The translations under genes were made by a program, and so were the position numbers. 8,373 nucleotides of DNA from Endomicrobium sp. (lineage in GTDB: Bacteria; Elusimicrobiota; Endomicrobiia; Endomicrobiales; Endomicrobiaceae). Shown piece after piece: positions 1 to 6,337 of this stretch (positions are counted from its first letter, which is position 1; each line of letters begins with the position of its first letter). The DNA lies in the NCBI GenBank assembly GCA_031264425.1, contig JAISDY010000067.1, positions 1-8,373 of the forward strand, in the 5' to 3' direction. A model generated the notes under the pieces. It worked only from the letters and a program-made list of their open reading frames with translations, had not been told where the DNA came from and searched no databases.

Positions 1-408
1 GTTAAGAAAACCTATATAGACCAAGTTGTAATAGGTTCTTGCACTAATGGTAGGATTGAAGATTTAAGAATTGCCGCTTCAATCATAAAAAAAGGGAAAA
101 AAGTAAACCCTAACGTAAGAACTATAGTAATTCCCGCAACGCCTGCAATTTATTCTCAAGCGTTGGAAGAAGGATTGCTTAAAATATTTATGGATGCAGG
201 GTCGGTTGTTTCTGCTCCTACATGCGGACCTTGTTTATGTGGACATATGGGAATACTTGCTTCAGGAGAGAAATGTGTTTCAACAACAAATAGAAACTTC
301 GTCGGCAGAATGGGACATGTTCAGTCTCAAGTATTTTTGGCAAATCCCGCTGTAGCCGCAGCTTCGGCAATAAAAGGATACATTGCAACGCCTGACGAGA
401 TAAAATAA
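1..408 (+). CDS. leuC: 3-isopropylmalate dehydratase large subunit, 3' part only
   Basis: The last 135 residues of LeuC; the gene enters from the left edge, and a full protein is usually about 420 residues, so roughly two thirds is outside the window. With LeuD it isomerises 2-isopropylmalate to 3-isopropylmalate in cytosolic leucine biosynthesis. The aconitase-family 4Fe-4S cysteines are visible: one in GSCTNGR (visible residue 14, positions 40-42) and two in the CGPC motif (visible residues 75 and 78), followed by GHMG. The C-terminal Asn-Arg-Asn-Phe/GRMGH segment is also typical. leuD follows after a 24-nt gap, so the two subunits are co-expressed. The short linked LeuC/LeuD form is shared with homoaconitase-like enzymes, but the downstream leuB supports the leucine role. 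Confidence 0.95.
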   Translation, partial: VKKTYIDQVVIGSCTNGRIEDLRIAASIIKKGKKVNPNVRTIVIPATPAIYSQALEEGLLKIFMDAGSVVSAPTCGPCLCGHMGILASGEKCVSTTNRNFVGRMGHVQSQVFLANPAVAAASAIKGYIATPDEIK

Positions 409-432
409 CAGTATTACCCGGAGAGGGAAGAT

Positions 433-924
433 ATGTCAGACATAATATTAAAAGGGAAAGTTCATAAATATGGTTCTAATGTAAACACAGACGAAATAAT
501 ACCTGCAAGGTACTTAAACACCACAGATCCTAGAGTGCTTGCAAAGTATTGTATGGAAGATATTGATAAAGATTTTGTTAAAAATGTTAAACATGGCGAC
601 ATAATAGTTGCTGAAAATAACTTTGGCTGCGGTTCTTCAAGAGAACATGCTCCTATATCAATTAAAGCCGCTGGTGTGTCTGCCGTGATAGCAAATTCTT
701 TTGCAAGAATATTCTTTAGAAACTCAATAAATATAGGTCTTCCTATTTTAGAATCTGAAGAAGCTGTAAAATCAATAAAAAATGGCGACGAAATAGAAAT
801 AAACTTAAATAAAGGCACTATTTATAACATAACCCAAAATAAAACTTATCAATCTCAGCCATTCCCAGAGTTTATGCAAAAAATTGTTAAGTCCGGCGGG
901 TTGTTAGGATATATTAAAAAATAG
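433..924 (+). CDS. leuD: 3-isopropylmalate dehydratase small subunit
   Basis: A 163-residue LeuD, the swivel-domain partner of LeuC, completing the isopropylmalate isomerase. The N-terminal segment [18 protein letters not shown] (residues 11-28) and the substrate-loop motif [13 protein letters not shown] (about residues 62-74) are diagnostic, followed by the conserved stretch around SFARIFFRN. The length of about 163 residues matches the short archaeal/thermophile-type LeuD (LeuD2/HacB-like) rather than the roughly 200-residue enterobacterial form. The start is the ATG at 433, preceded by a GGAGAGGG Shine-Dalgarno about 6 nt upstream. It is followed by a 130-nt AT-rich gap before leuB. Confidence 0.95.
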   Translation: MSDIILKGKVHKYGSNVNTDEIIPARYLNTTDPRVLAKYCMEDIDKDFVKNVKHGDIIVAENNFGCGSSREHAPISIKAAGVSAVIANSFARIFFRNSINIGLPILESEEAVKSIKNGDEIEINLNKGTIYNITQNKTYQSQPFPEFMQKIVKSGGLLGYIKK

Positions 925-1041
925 TATAAATTTTAATTTTAGTTTTTTATACATTAGTTACCGATACCATTTTTCTGGTGAAGTGAAGTTAATTTAATAA
1001 TACTATTTCGCTTAAAGCGTGGTGTAAATTTCAATTGTAAT

Positions 1042-1046
1042 GGGAG
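1042..1046 (+). promoter_or_regulatory. Shine-Dalgarno that decides the leuB start
   Basis: GGGAG lies 8 nt before the ATG at 1055. An in-frame upstream ATG at 1040 overlaps this ribosome-binding site and has no Shine-Dalgarno of its own, so 1055 is the better start. Confidence 0.7.
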
Positions 1047-1054
1047 AGAAAAAG

Positions 1055-2116
1055 ATGTCAAGGACATATAAAATAGCTCTTTTACCTGGAGACGGCACAG
1101 GACCTGAGGTAATAAGGGAAGGGGTAAAAGTTCTAGGAGCTGCTGCAAATAAGAACAATTTTAAACTTGAATTTGTAAATTATGATCTCGGAGGAGCAAG
1201 ATACCTAAAAACTGGGGAAGTTCTTCCTGAGAGCATGATTGAAGAATTTAAAAAATTTGGCGCTATGTATCTTGGAGCCATAGGACACCCTGACGTAAAG
1301 CCGGGAATTCTTGAAAAAGGAATTCTTTTAAAACTTCGCTTTGAATTAGATCAATATATAAATTTGCGTCCAGTTAAATTATATCCTAATGTTGAAACGC
1401 CGTTAAAAAATAAGAAGCCTTCCGACATAGATATGGTAATTGTCCGCGAAAATACGGAAGGCTTATACGCTGGTGCAGGCGGTTTCTTAAGAAAAAACAT
1501 GCCATATGAAGTGGCTACGCAAGAATCTATAAACACTAGATTTGGCGTTGAAAGATGCATTCGTTACGCTTTTGAGTTTACAAAAAAGAGAGCAAAAAAT
1601 AATAAACTTACGCTTTGTGGAAAAACTAACGTGTTAACTTACGCTTCAGATTTATGGCAGCGCGCTTTTAACGATATAGCAAAAGAATACTCTCAAATAA
1701 AAGGCGATTATGCTAATGTTGACGCTATCTGCATGTGGTTTATAAAAAATCCAGAATGGTTTGACGTGGTTGTTACGGACAATCTTTTTGGCGATATTAT
1801 CACAGACCTTGCGGCAATGATTCAAGGCGGAATGGGTGTGGCTGCGGGGGGAAATATCAATCCGGAAGGCGTGTCCATGTTTGAACCTATGGGTGGTTCT
1901 GCCCCTAAATACACAGGGCAAAACGTTATTAATCCCATAGCTGCAATTAATGCAGGAACAATGATGCTGGACACTCTTGGCGAAATAGAGGCGGCAAAAG
2001 ATATAGATAATGCCGTAATTAAGGCTTTGGAATCAGGCAAAATTAAGAGCATGTCTGCAGGCAAAATGGGACTTTCAACAACAGAAGTCGGCGATTTAAT
2101 AGCCTCTTATATTTAA
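1055..2116 (+). CDS. leuB: 3-isopropylmalate dehydrogenase (isocitrate/isopropylmalate dehydrogenase family)
   Basis: A 353-residue NAD-dependent decarboxylating dehydrogenase. In leucine synthesis it converts 3-isopropylmalate to 2-oxoisocaproate. Visible motifs: GDGTGPEV near the N-terminus; substrate-binding arginines around residues 95, 105 and 131 (the last in [10 protein letters not shown]); CGKTN with Lys190; the metal-binding aspartates near 223, 247 and 251 (the latter two in [12 protein letters not shown]); and the NAD-loop motif EPMGGSAP near 277-284. The family also includes isocitrate, homoisocitrate and tartrate dehydrogenases, so substrate is inferred from adjacent leuCD. The start at 1055 is preferred over the ATG at 1040 because of the GGGAG at 1042-1046. 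The 130-nt gap upstream holds a small palindrome (CGCTTAAAGCG, 1009-1019) but no convincing promoter. Confidence 0.9.
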   Translation: MSRTYKIALLPGDGTGPEVIREGVKVLGAAANKNNFKLEFVNYDLGGARYLKTGEVLPESMIEEFKKFGAMYLGAIGHPDVKPGILEKGILLKLRFELDQYINLRPVKLYPNVETPLKNKKPSDIDMVIVRENTEGLYAGAGGFLRKNMPYEVATQESINTRFGVERCIRYAFEFTKKRAKNNKLTLCGKTNVLTYASDLWQRAFNDIAKEYSQIKGDYANVDAICMWFIKNPEWFDVVVTDNLFGDIITDLAAMIQGGMGVAAGGNINPEGVSMFEPMGGSAPKYTGQNVINPIAAINAGTMMLDTLGEIEAAKDIDNAVIKALESGKIKSMSAGKMGLSTTEVGDLIASYI

Positions 2117-2149
2117 TAGTATGTTTTTATTTTTACACGAGGGCAAAAA

Positions 2150-3178
2150 ATGAGAAAATTTAAAGTAGCAGTCGTCGGTACGACAGGGGCAGTTGGGCTT
2201 GAAATGATCAAAATGCTTGAAAGGAGGAATTTTCCTACTGAAAGTATAAAATTTTTAGCTTCTGAACGCTCTATAGGTAAAAAATTGACATATAATGGTA
2301 AAGAAATAACAGTTGAATTGCTCACCAAAGAAAGTGGGAAAGGTATAGATATAGCTCTTTTTAGCGCAGGAGCAACTGTTTCTAAAGAATTTGCGCCCTC
2401 TTTTGCAGCTGACGGCTGTTTTGTAATAGACAACTCTAGCGCTTGGCGCATGGAAAAAGACATACCATTGATAGTTTCTGAAGTAAATCCTCATGACTTA
2501 AAAAAGGATAAAAAACTTATAGCAAATCCTAATTGTTCAACCATTCAGATGGTTGTGGTATTAAAACCTATTCATGATTTTGCAAAGATCAAGAGAGTTA
2601 TAGTTTCAACATATCAGTCTGTTTCGGGAGCAGGTCAAAAAGGAATCAATGAGCTTACAGAACAAGTAAAAGCTTGGGCTAAAGGGGAATCTATCCCAAC
2701 AGCTAATAAATTTCAGTACCAAATTGCATTTAATTTAATACCTCAAATAGATGTTTTTACAGACAATGGCTATACAAAAGAAGAAATGAAAATGACTAAT
2801 GAGACCAAAAAAATTATGGGGGATACCTCAGATACCTCAATAGAGGTCAGCGCAACATGCGTAAGAGTGCCTGTATTCCGTTCCCATTCTGAAAATGTTT
2901 GGATTGAAACAGAGAAACCTATTTTGCCGCGACAGGCTAAAGAGTTGTTATCAAAAGCTGAAGGCATCCAATTGATGGACGAACCTGAAAGCAAAAAATA
3001 CCCTATGCCTTTATTTGCCGAAAATATGCAAACCACATATGTAGGAAGAATACGAGCTGACATTTCAACTAAAAATAATGCTTTGACGTTTTGGGTTGTT
3101 TCAGATAATTTGCTTAAAGGTGCTGCTTTGAATGCGGTACAAATAGCAGAAACTCTTGTAAAAAATGAATTGATATAA
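2150..3178 (+). CDS. asd: Aspartate-semialdehyde dehydrogenase
   Basis: A 342-residue enzyme that reduces aspartyl phosphate to aspartate semialdehyde with NADPH, the branch point to lysine/diaminopimelate, threonine and methionine. The Rossmann loop GTTGAVG is at residues 10-16. The catalytic cysteine is Cys129 in NPNCST, and Gln156 sits in STYQSVSGAG. Arg239 and His246 in the RVPVFRSHS stretch have the same seven-residue spacing as the active-site Arg and His of the E. coli enzyme. Length is normal for the family and the gene looks intact. The start at 2150 has a GAGGG Shine-Dalgarno, and the gene follows leuB by 33 nt, so it is probably the last gene of the leu operon. A strong terminator follows. 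Confidence 0.95.
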   Translation: MRKFKVAVVGTTGAVGLEMIKMLERRNFPTESIKFLASERSIGKKLTYNGKEITVELLTKESGKGIDIALFSAGATVSKEFAPSFAADGCFVIDNSSAWRMEKDIPLIVSEVNPHDLKKDKKLIANPNCSTIQMVVVLKPIHDFAKIKRVIVSTYQSVSGAGQKGINELTEQVKAWAKGESIPTANKFQYQIAFNLIPQIDVFTDNGYTKEEMKMTNETKKIMGDTSDTSIEVSATCVRVPVFRSHSENVWIETEKPILPRQAKELLSKAEGIQLMDEPESKKYPMPLFAENMQTTYVGRIRADISTKNNALTFWVVSDNLLKGAALNAVQIAETLVKNELI

Positions 3179-3184
3179 AAATAT

Positions 3185-3237
3185 ATAAAGACAAAACCCT
3201 TGATAAATAAAACTAAAAAGAAGGGTTTTGTCTTTAT
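3185..3237. terminator. Bidirectional intrinsic terminator between asd and the convergent ORF
   Basis: A perfect 17-bp inverted repeat (3185-3201 with 3221-3237) encloses a 19-nt A-rich loop. The core arms are AAAGACAAAACCCTT and AAGGGTTTTGTCTTT. The A/T-rich ends give T-runs on both strands. It begins 6 nt after the asd stop and ends 6 nt before the stop of the convergent minus-strand ORF, so it can end transcription from both sides. Confidence 0.9.
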
Positions 3238-3243
3238 TATAAA

Positions 3244-3564
3244 TTATAAATCTCTTTTCTTTTTGTTAGCATCAACTTCATTTTCTTCTAAGTCTTTTTG
3301 CTCCTCTTCTTGTTGCACATTTCTTTCTTTTTCTAAGATACAAGTACATGAGTCAGGTCTTATCCTTTTAAAAATAGAGCAATACCATTTTGGTACATTT
3401 GCAGCAGTGTATGAATCACAGGTTACCAGATGACAATAGAATAGCTTTGTTCCATTGCCAAATCTTTCAAAGCCTGTTTTTGTACCATCCCAAGACTTCT
3501 TCACACTTTTCTTTGTAGAATTCCAACTAGGTGCTGCATAAGTATTTTTAATACAAGTTATCAA
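3244..3564 (-). pseudogene. Cysteine-rich protein of unknown function, probably 5'-truncated
   Basis: An open frame of 106 residues that I do not recognise. It contains six cysteines (4, 44, 49, 62, 73, 75), a basic/aromatic N-terminal half with SWxxTK-like repetition (about 14-40), and a highly charged Glu/Lys C-terminal tail (about 78-106). The only available start near the 5' end is a TTG at 3564-3562, directly after an in-frame TAA, with no Shine-Dalgarno upstream and no internal ATG. The beginning (NTYAAPSW) looks like what follows or spans a signal-peptidase site, as if a signal peptide had been cut away. It therefore may be the 3' remnant of a secreted-protein gene interrupted at the phage junction. 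A real short gene using TTG is the alternative. It shares the terminator at 3185-3237. Confidence 0.45.
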
Positions 3565-3600
3565 TTAATTATATTCTTGTGTGAATGATAATTGATAACT
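3556..3600. repeat. 12-bp inverted repeat at the host/phage junction
   Basis: Arms 3556-3567 and 3589-3600 are perfect reverse complements (outer 11 bp: AGTTATCAATT and AATTGATAACT) separated by 21 nt. The left arm overlaps the putative TTG start of the minus-strand ORF. There is no T-run, so it is not an obvious terminator. It could be an operator, or lie at the attachment-site region. The centre is long for a tyrosine-recombinase core site, so the att reading is only inference. Confidence 0.5.
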
Positions 3601-3631
3601 CTTAAAGTAAAATATAATTTAATTTAAAATT

Positions 3632-3653
3632 ATTTATATTTATAAATATAAAT
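3632..3653. repeat. Perfect 22-bp AT palindrome
   Basis: Positions 3632-3653 read identically on both strands and contain only A and T. It lies in the gene-free stretch upstream of the phage early genes. In such AT-rich DNA some palindromes arise by chance, but 22 bp without mismatch is unusual. Role unknown: protein binding site or cruciform-prone sequence are possibilities. Confidence 0.55.
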
Positions 3654-3682
3654 TTCAAATAAAAACATATTCAACTTTAGTG

Positions 3683-3730
3683 TTGACAACTTTGCGAAAA
3701 GCCCAATGTACTTAACATAATATATATTAT
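3683..3730 (+). promoter_or_regulatory. Candidate promoter region for the phage early operon
   Basis: Two -35-like hexamers precede a -10-like CATAAT at 3716-3721. TTGCGA at 3692-3697 gives 18-bp spacing to it. A perfect TTGACA at 3683-3688 is too far from it, but could pair with the weak TGTACT at 3707-3712 at 18 bp. CAACTTT occurs twice (3672-3678 and 3687-3693), 15 bp apart, and a 14-bp perfect palindrome lies at 3717-3730. These could be operator elements. This is the only sizeable gap before an unbroken run of + strand genes, so a promoter is expected here. The exact hexamers are uncertain. Confidence 0.4.
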
Positions 3731-3760
3731 CAGGCGTTTAATGTTTTAAGGAGAGGCAAA

Positions 3761-3943
3761 ATGATTAGTTTATGGTCAGAAAAGACTAGAAGGGCAGACC
3801 TGAAAAGGAAGAGAAAGAACTGGGCGTTGTTAACGATTGTAATGTTTTTACTGGGAATGATATTTGGACACCTTTTGAGCGGCTGCATGTTTAGGACTAA
3901 TATATGGGAAGAAGAAGGCAAGAGGTATATATGTCCAAAATAA
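3761..3943 (+). CDS. Small membrane or lipoprotein-like phage protein
   Basis: A 60-residue protein, the first gene of the phage operon, with AAGGAG at 3748-3753 placed 7 nt before the ATG. Residues 1-20 are strongly basic (Arg10, Arg11, Lys15 to Lys19), residues 21-38 form one hydrophobic segment, and LSGC at 39-42 matches a lipobox. If processed, lipidated Cys42 would leave a mature peptide of only 19 residues with one further cysteine. Otherwise it is a single-pass membrane peptide with its N-terminus in the cytoplasm. Small prophage lipoproteins are known to act in superinfection exclusion, but nothing here proves that role. Its end overlaps the next gene by 13 nt. Confidence 0.7.
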   Translation: MISLWSEKTRRADLKRKRKNWALLTIVMFLLGMIFGHLLSGCMFRTNIWEEEGKRYICPK

Positions 3944-4260
3944 ACTTAGGTGACGGGCAAAGAGAGAACTTAGTTTTAAAAATGGAACTGCTACGTGAGC
4001 TTGGAGACATGACTAGATATACCGGACATATGATTAACCAGTTGGCATACTATGAAAGAGATTTTCAGTTGGCTATAGACAATTTTGTTGGTAATCTGAT
4101 TGACATAAACAATATTATCGCAGAAATAGGCAACCTCTTATACGAACACTCAAAAGGTGTCCAAATACGGGAAGGCGCAGATTTAGATAACGTCACAAAA
4201 ATTATTAGACAGGGACTTCTAATGGTTTATGGTACACACAGAACAAAGGAGGATAGATGA
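3931..4260 (+). CDS. Helical phage protein of unknown function
   Basis: A 109-residue protein that I do not recognise. It appears almost wholly alpha-helical, with a long amphipathic stretch (about residues 12-70) rich in Leu, Ile, Asn and Tyr, and no cysteines. I looked for a MazG-type ExxE...ExxD metal motif and did not find one. The start is the ATG at 3931, with AGAGG at 3921-3925 five nt upstream. The in-frame ATG at 3904 lies deep inside the preceding gene without a Shine-Dalgarno. It overlaps the upstream gene by 13 nt and the downstream gene by an ATGA junction, so translation is probably coupled. Confidence 0.75.
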   Translation: MSKINLGDGQRENLVLKMELLRELGDMTRYTGHMINQLAYYERDFQLAIDNFVGNLIDINNIIAEIGNLLYEHSKGVQIREGADLDNVTKIIRQGLLMVYGTHRTKEDR

Positions 4261-4427
4261 GTGTTTCTTGTATATACGCAAGACCGGGATATTGCACGTA
4301 CTATAAACAGACGCCCATATGCGATGGCGATATGGATTGTAGCTACTATCTTGAGGACGAAGAAAGGGAAATAGAGGAGGATTATGATGAACAAACAAAA
4401 AAGGAAAAAGGAGGCGAAAATGAATGA
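4257..4427 (+). CDS. Four-cysteine mini-protein, possible metal-binding knuckle
   Basis: A 56-residue ORF starting at the ATG of an ATGA overlap with the previous stop, with a full AAGGAGG at 4246-4252 four nt upstream. The N-terminal half carries cysteines at residues 5, 13, 22 and 28 (C-x7-C-x8-C-x5-C) among aromatic residues, suggesting a small zinc-binding fold or disulfide-stabilised knot. The C-terminal half is a very acidic Glu/Asp/Lys helix. Family not recognised. The strong ribosome-binding site and position between other small genes argue that it is real. The last 8 nt overlap the start of the next gene. Confidence 0.7.
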   Translation: MSVSCIYARPGYCTYYKQTPICDGDMDCSYYLEDEEREIEEDYDEQTKKEKGGENE

Positions 4428-4557
4428 TGACATAGAAGAAAATCTAGAGTTGCCAGGCTTTGAGGAAGCGGAAAATTTAAGTGTTCAGGAAGCGTTTAGA
4501 AAATTTATAGAAAAGATAAAGGAGCGTGAGAACAATGAAGAAAATAAAATGGACTAA
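4420..4557 (+). CDS. Small acidic phage protein
   Basis: A 45-residue ORF starting at the ATG at 4420, with AAGGAGG at 4408-4414 five nt upstream, inside the preceding gene. It is rich in Glu and Asn, with a predicted amphipathic helix around residues 25-40 (VQEAFRKFIEKIKERE). No recognisable domain. Its 3' end overlaps the next gene (start 4535) by 23 nt. The overlapping frames and strong Shine-Dalgarno support translation, but function is unknown. Confidence 0.6.
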   Translation: MNDDIEENLELPGFEEAENLSVQEAFRKFIEKIKERENNEENKMD

Positions 4558-4726
4558 TAGAGATTACTTGAGTAAGGAAGGCGAATCGCCTGTAATATAT
4601 TGCGACGAGAGTGGAGTAAAGATGTGCAAAAGTATAGAAGATTACAAAATGATGAAGAAACTAAAGGACATTTATAGGGAAAGAAAGAGTCTAGTAGAAA
4701 AGGAAGAGAAGGCTTTAAGGGATTAA
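4535..4726 (+). CDS. Small phage protein of unknown function
   Basis: A 63-residue basic protein. The start is the ATG at 4535, 10 nt after GGAG (4521-4524). The in-frame GTG at 4526 is only one nt from that Shine-Dalgarno and is therefore unlikely. The N-terminal half is probably beta-rich (PVIYCDESGVKMC, with two cysteines), and the C-terminal half is a charged helix (about 36-62). Family not recognised. Its stop codon lies in the loop of the hairpin at 4708-4739. Confidence 0.65.
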   Translation: MKKIKWTNRDYLSKEGESPVIYCDESGVKMCKSIEDYKMMKKLKDIYRERKSLVEKEEKALRD

Positions 4727-4739
4727 GCTTAAAGCCTTC
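4708..4739 (+). repeat. Hairpin around a stop codon between two small phage genes
   Basis: A perfect 12-bp stem (4708-4719 with 4728-4739) with the 8-nt loop GGATTAAG. The loop contains the TAA (4724-4726) of the preceding gene. There is no T-run after it, so it is a poor intrinsic terminator. It may instead be an RNA-processing or stability element, or reduce read-through into the following genes. Confidence 0.6.
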
Positions 4740-4761
4740 AAGGAGCGAGACAAAATATATC

Positions 4762-4767
4762 AAGGAG
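4762..4767 (+). promoter_or_regulatory. Shine-Dalgarno that decides the start of the 4776 gene
   Basis: AAGGAG lies 8 nt before the ATG at 4776. An ATG at 4770, two codons upstream in the same frame, is only 2 nt from it and is unlikely to be used. Confidence 0.65.
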
Positions 4768-4775
4768 ATATGAAC

Positions 4776-4949
4776 ATGTACATTATAACAGAAAGAGGAC
4801 ACAAAAGCAAGCCAGAGGTTTATGAAGATAAAGACCTACTAATGTTTGACACTACCTCGGATTATGTCTGGAAAGTGTATACAAAGGATAACAGGGAACT
4901 TATGGTGACAAAAATAGAAAAGAGAGAAGTAGTGTTTGAAGCCAAATAA
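4776..4949 (+). CDS. Small phage protein of unknown function
   Basis: A 57-residue ORF with a well-spaced AAGGAG (4762-4767). The composition is mixed, charged and aromatic, and the pattern suggests a small beta-sheet protein (MYIITERG, DYVWKVYTK, REVVFEAK strands). I do not recognise a family. It sits directly before the recombination module, whose first gene begins 13 nt after its stop, so it is co-transcribed with it. Confidence 0.65.
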   Translation: MYIITERGHKSKPEVYEDKDLLMFDTTSDYVWKVYTKDNRELMVTKIEKREVVFEAK

Positions 4950-4962
4950 AGAGGGGATAAAT

Positions 4963-5601
4963 ATGAATGAAGAAATAAAGGTATTGGAAGAAAAAAGTAG
5001 GGTCATTGACCCAAAGTTTCAAGAGATAATTCCTTCAGGGCTAGCGAAAGTGTTTTACGAGAGCAAAATATTTAAGGACGTGCAAAGCGAAGCGCAAGCT
5101 ATAGTAAAGATATTGGCTGGTAGGGAAATGGGACTAAGTCCGATACAATCGATGAACGGGGTGTACATAGTTGAAAATAAAATAGGGTACGAAACAAAGA
5201 TACTGCTCTCTAAATTAAAGAAGAGCGGGAAGTATGATTATGAAGTAGCGTTTAGTGAAAATAAAGAGAAAGTAGAAAAAGCGACAGTGGATTTTTTTAG
5301 GATAAGGACTAATGGACAAGAGGGAAAAGAATTTATAGGGAGCAGCCAGTTTACAATACAGGATGCGGCAAGGATTGGATTGATAAACAAGCAGGCATAC
5401 AAGAACTATCCGCAATTAATGATGTTTTACAGGGCGGCAAGCAACGGAATGAAGATGTATTGTCCAGACATATTGGACGGGGCGGCGTTAGCTGAGGATT
5501 ATATAGAGATAGATAGAATGTCTAATGATGCCGAAACAGAAGTAAGGTTGAATGGACAAAATATAAAAAAAGGAGATGAATATGGGGAAAAAAATAAATA
5601 A
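4963..5601 (+). CDS. RecT-like single-strand annealing recombinase
   Basis: A 212-residue protein resembling a divergent phage RecT family. These proteins bind single-stranded DNA and anneal complementary strands during recombination-dependent replication. Supporting segments in order: AQAIVKILAGREMGLSPIQSM (44-64); a strand-rich stretch through KLKKSGKYDYEV (about 84-95); FFRI (111-114); then FTIQDAARIGL (130-140), YPQLMMFYRAASNGMKMYCPD (149-169). The last blocks match the usual NMLFARAxSNGxxxYCPD signature of this group. The C-terminal about 35 residues are polar and variable. The start is the ATG at 4963, six nt after GAGGGG (4951-4956); a TTG at 4936 is in frame but lies inside the previous gene. 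The next gene, a PD-(D/E)XK exonuclease, overlaps it by 20 nt, the classic exonuclease/annealase pairing. Confidence 0.82.
   Translation: MNEEIKVLEEKSRVIDPKFQEIIPSGLAKVFYESKIFKDVQSEAQAIVKILAGREMGLSPIQSMNGVYIVENKIGYETKILLSKLKKSGKYDYEVAFSENKEKVEKATVDFFRIRTNGQEGKEFIGSSQFTIQDAARIGLINKQAYKNYPQLMMFYRAASNGMKMYCPDILDGAALAEDYIEIDRMSNDAETEVRLNGQNIKKGDEYGEKNK
5570..5575 (+). promoter_or_regulatory. Shine-Dalgarno that decides the exonuclease start
   Basis: AAGGAG ends directly before an in-frame ATG at 5576, which is too close to be used. The second ATG at 5582 has the normal 6-nt spacing and is taken as the start. Confidence 0.65.
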
Positions 5602-6337
5602 GAAGACTTCTAAGAAGAGGGATTACGGCAATGATTATATTAGCGTGACGGAGGTGTTGGGAGCGGTAAGGAAGATTGGCTTAGAGATGTGGTACAAGCA
5701 TCACAGTGCGAAGGAATGCGATGAACTAAGCGAGAAAGCCAAAGAGATAGGGACGCAGATACACGAGCTTATAGAAAGTTATGTAAAAGGGGAAGAGGGG
5801 AAAGTAAAGACGAAGTATCAAGAAGAAGTCAATAACGGGGTGAAGTCGTTTTTGAAGTTTAGGAAAGAACACCCAGAAATAAAGTTGGAGTGGGCGGAGC
5901 AAAGAATAACGAACGATTTGTTGGAGTTAAACGGGACAATAGATTGTATAGGAAAGGTCATTGACTTAAGGGTCAAAGACCTAAAGGTCAAAGACTTAAA
6001 GGTCAAAGACCCAAATGTTGATAGGGAACCGGTAATAATAGACTGGAAAACAGGGACGTGCAAAGGAAAGGACGCTCCTGAAATATATACGGAATATATA
6101 TTGCAGGTGGGAGCGTATTCGCATTTATACAATACAAATGCTTCGCCAAGAGACTTAGTAAGGAAAGCATACATAGTAGTATTGGCAAAAGACAAAGAAG
6201 CGTATGGGCTCAAAGAAGTGGATTGCGAAGAGTTGTGGCAGGGATATGTTGCGTTTTGCTCGCTGTTAGAGTACGTCAAAAACAGGAAAGAGCTAGAAAA
6301 GATGCTCAAAAAAGATTTAAAGGAGGTAAAAGAATGA
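5582..6337 (+). CDS. PD-(D/E)XK phage exonuclease (RecB/Cas4-like nuclease fold)
   Basis: A 251-residue nuclease, likely the 5'-3' double-strand exonuclease that makes single-strand tails for the RecT-like protein. The fold's motifs appear in order: GTQIHELIE (Gly57, His61, Glu65), GTIDCIG (Asp121), VIIDWKTG (Asp154 and Lys156, the D-x-K pair) and the QVGAY motif (Gln175 to Tyr179, QxxxY) typical of the RecB/lambda-exonuclease group. Between Asp121 and Asp154 lies an unusual four-fold repeat of a VKDLK-like pentapeptide (residues about 126-145), encoded by a 15-bp tandem repeat. All catalytic residues are kept, so the enzyme is probably active. The gene overlaps the RecT-like gene by 20 nt and the SSB-like gene by 4 nt (ATGA). 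Confidence 0.85.
   Translation: MGKKINKKTSKKRDYGNDYISVTEVLGAVRKIGLEMWYKHHSAKECDELSEKAKEIGTQIHELIESYVKGEEGKVKTKYQEEVNNGVKSFLKFRKEHPEIKLEWAEQRITNDLLELNGTIDCIGKVIDLRVKDLKVKDLKVKDPNVDREPVIIDWKTGTCKGKDAPEIYTEYILQVGAYSHLYNTNASPRDLVRKAYIVVLAKDKEAYGLKEVDCEELWQGYVAFCSLLEYVKNRKELEKMLKKDLKEVKE
5956..6015 (+). repeat. Four 15-bp tandem repeats inside the exonuclease gene
   Basis: Units at 5956-5970, 5971-5985, 5986-6000 and 6001-6015. Unit 2 is GGTCAAAGACCTAAA; units 3 and 4 each differ from it by one base, and unit 1 by several. The period is a multiple of three, so copy changes keep the frame. They encode a repeated V-(I/K)-D-(L/P)-x pentapeptide between two catalytic motifs. Confidence 0.95.

Noticed and set aside
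3200..3433. 77-codon + strand frame after asd
   Set aside because: It starts inside the terminator hairpin, has no ribosome-binding site, and reads the antisense of the Lys/Glu-rich minus-strand ORF.
3556..3600. Inverted repeat as a tyrosine-recombinase core site
   Set aside because: The 21-nt centre is longer than the usual 5-8 bp overlap region and no integrase gene is visible; kept only as a junction feature.
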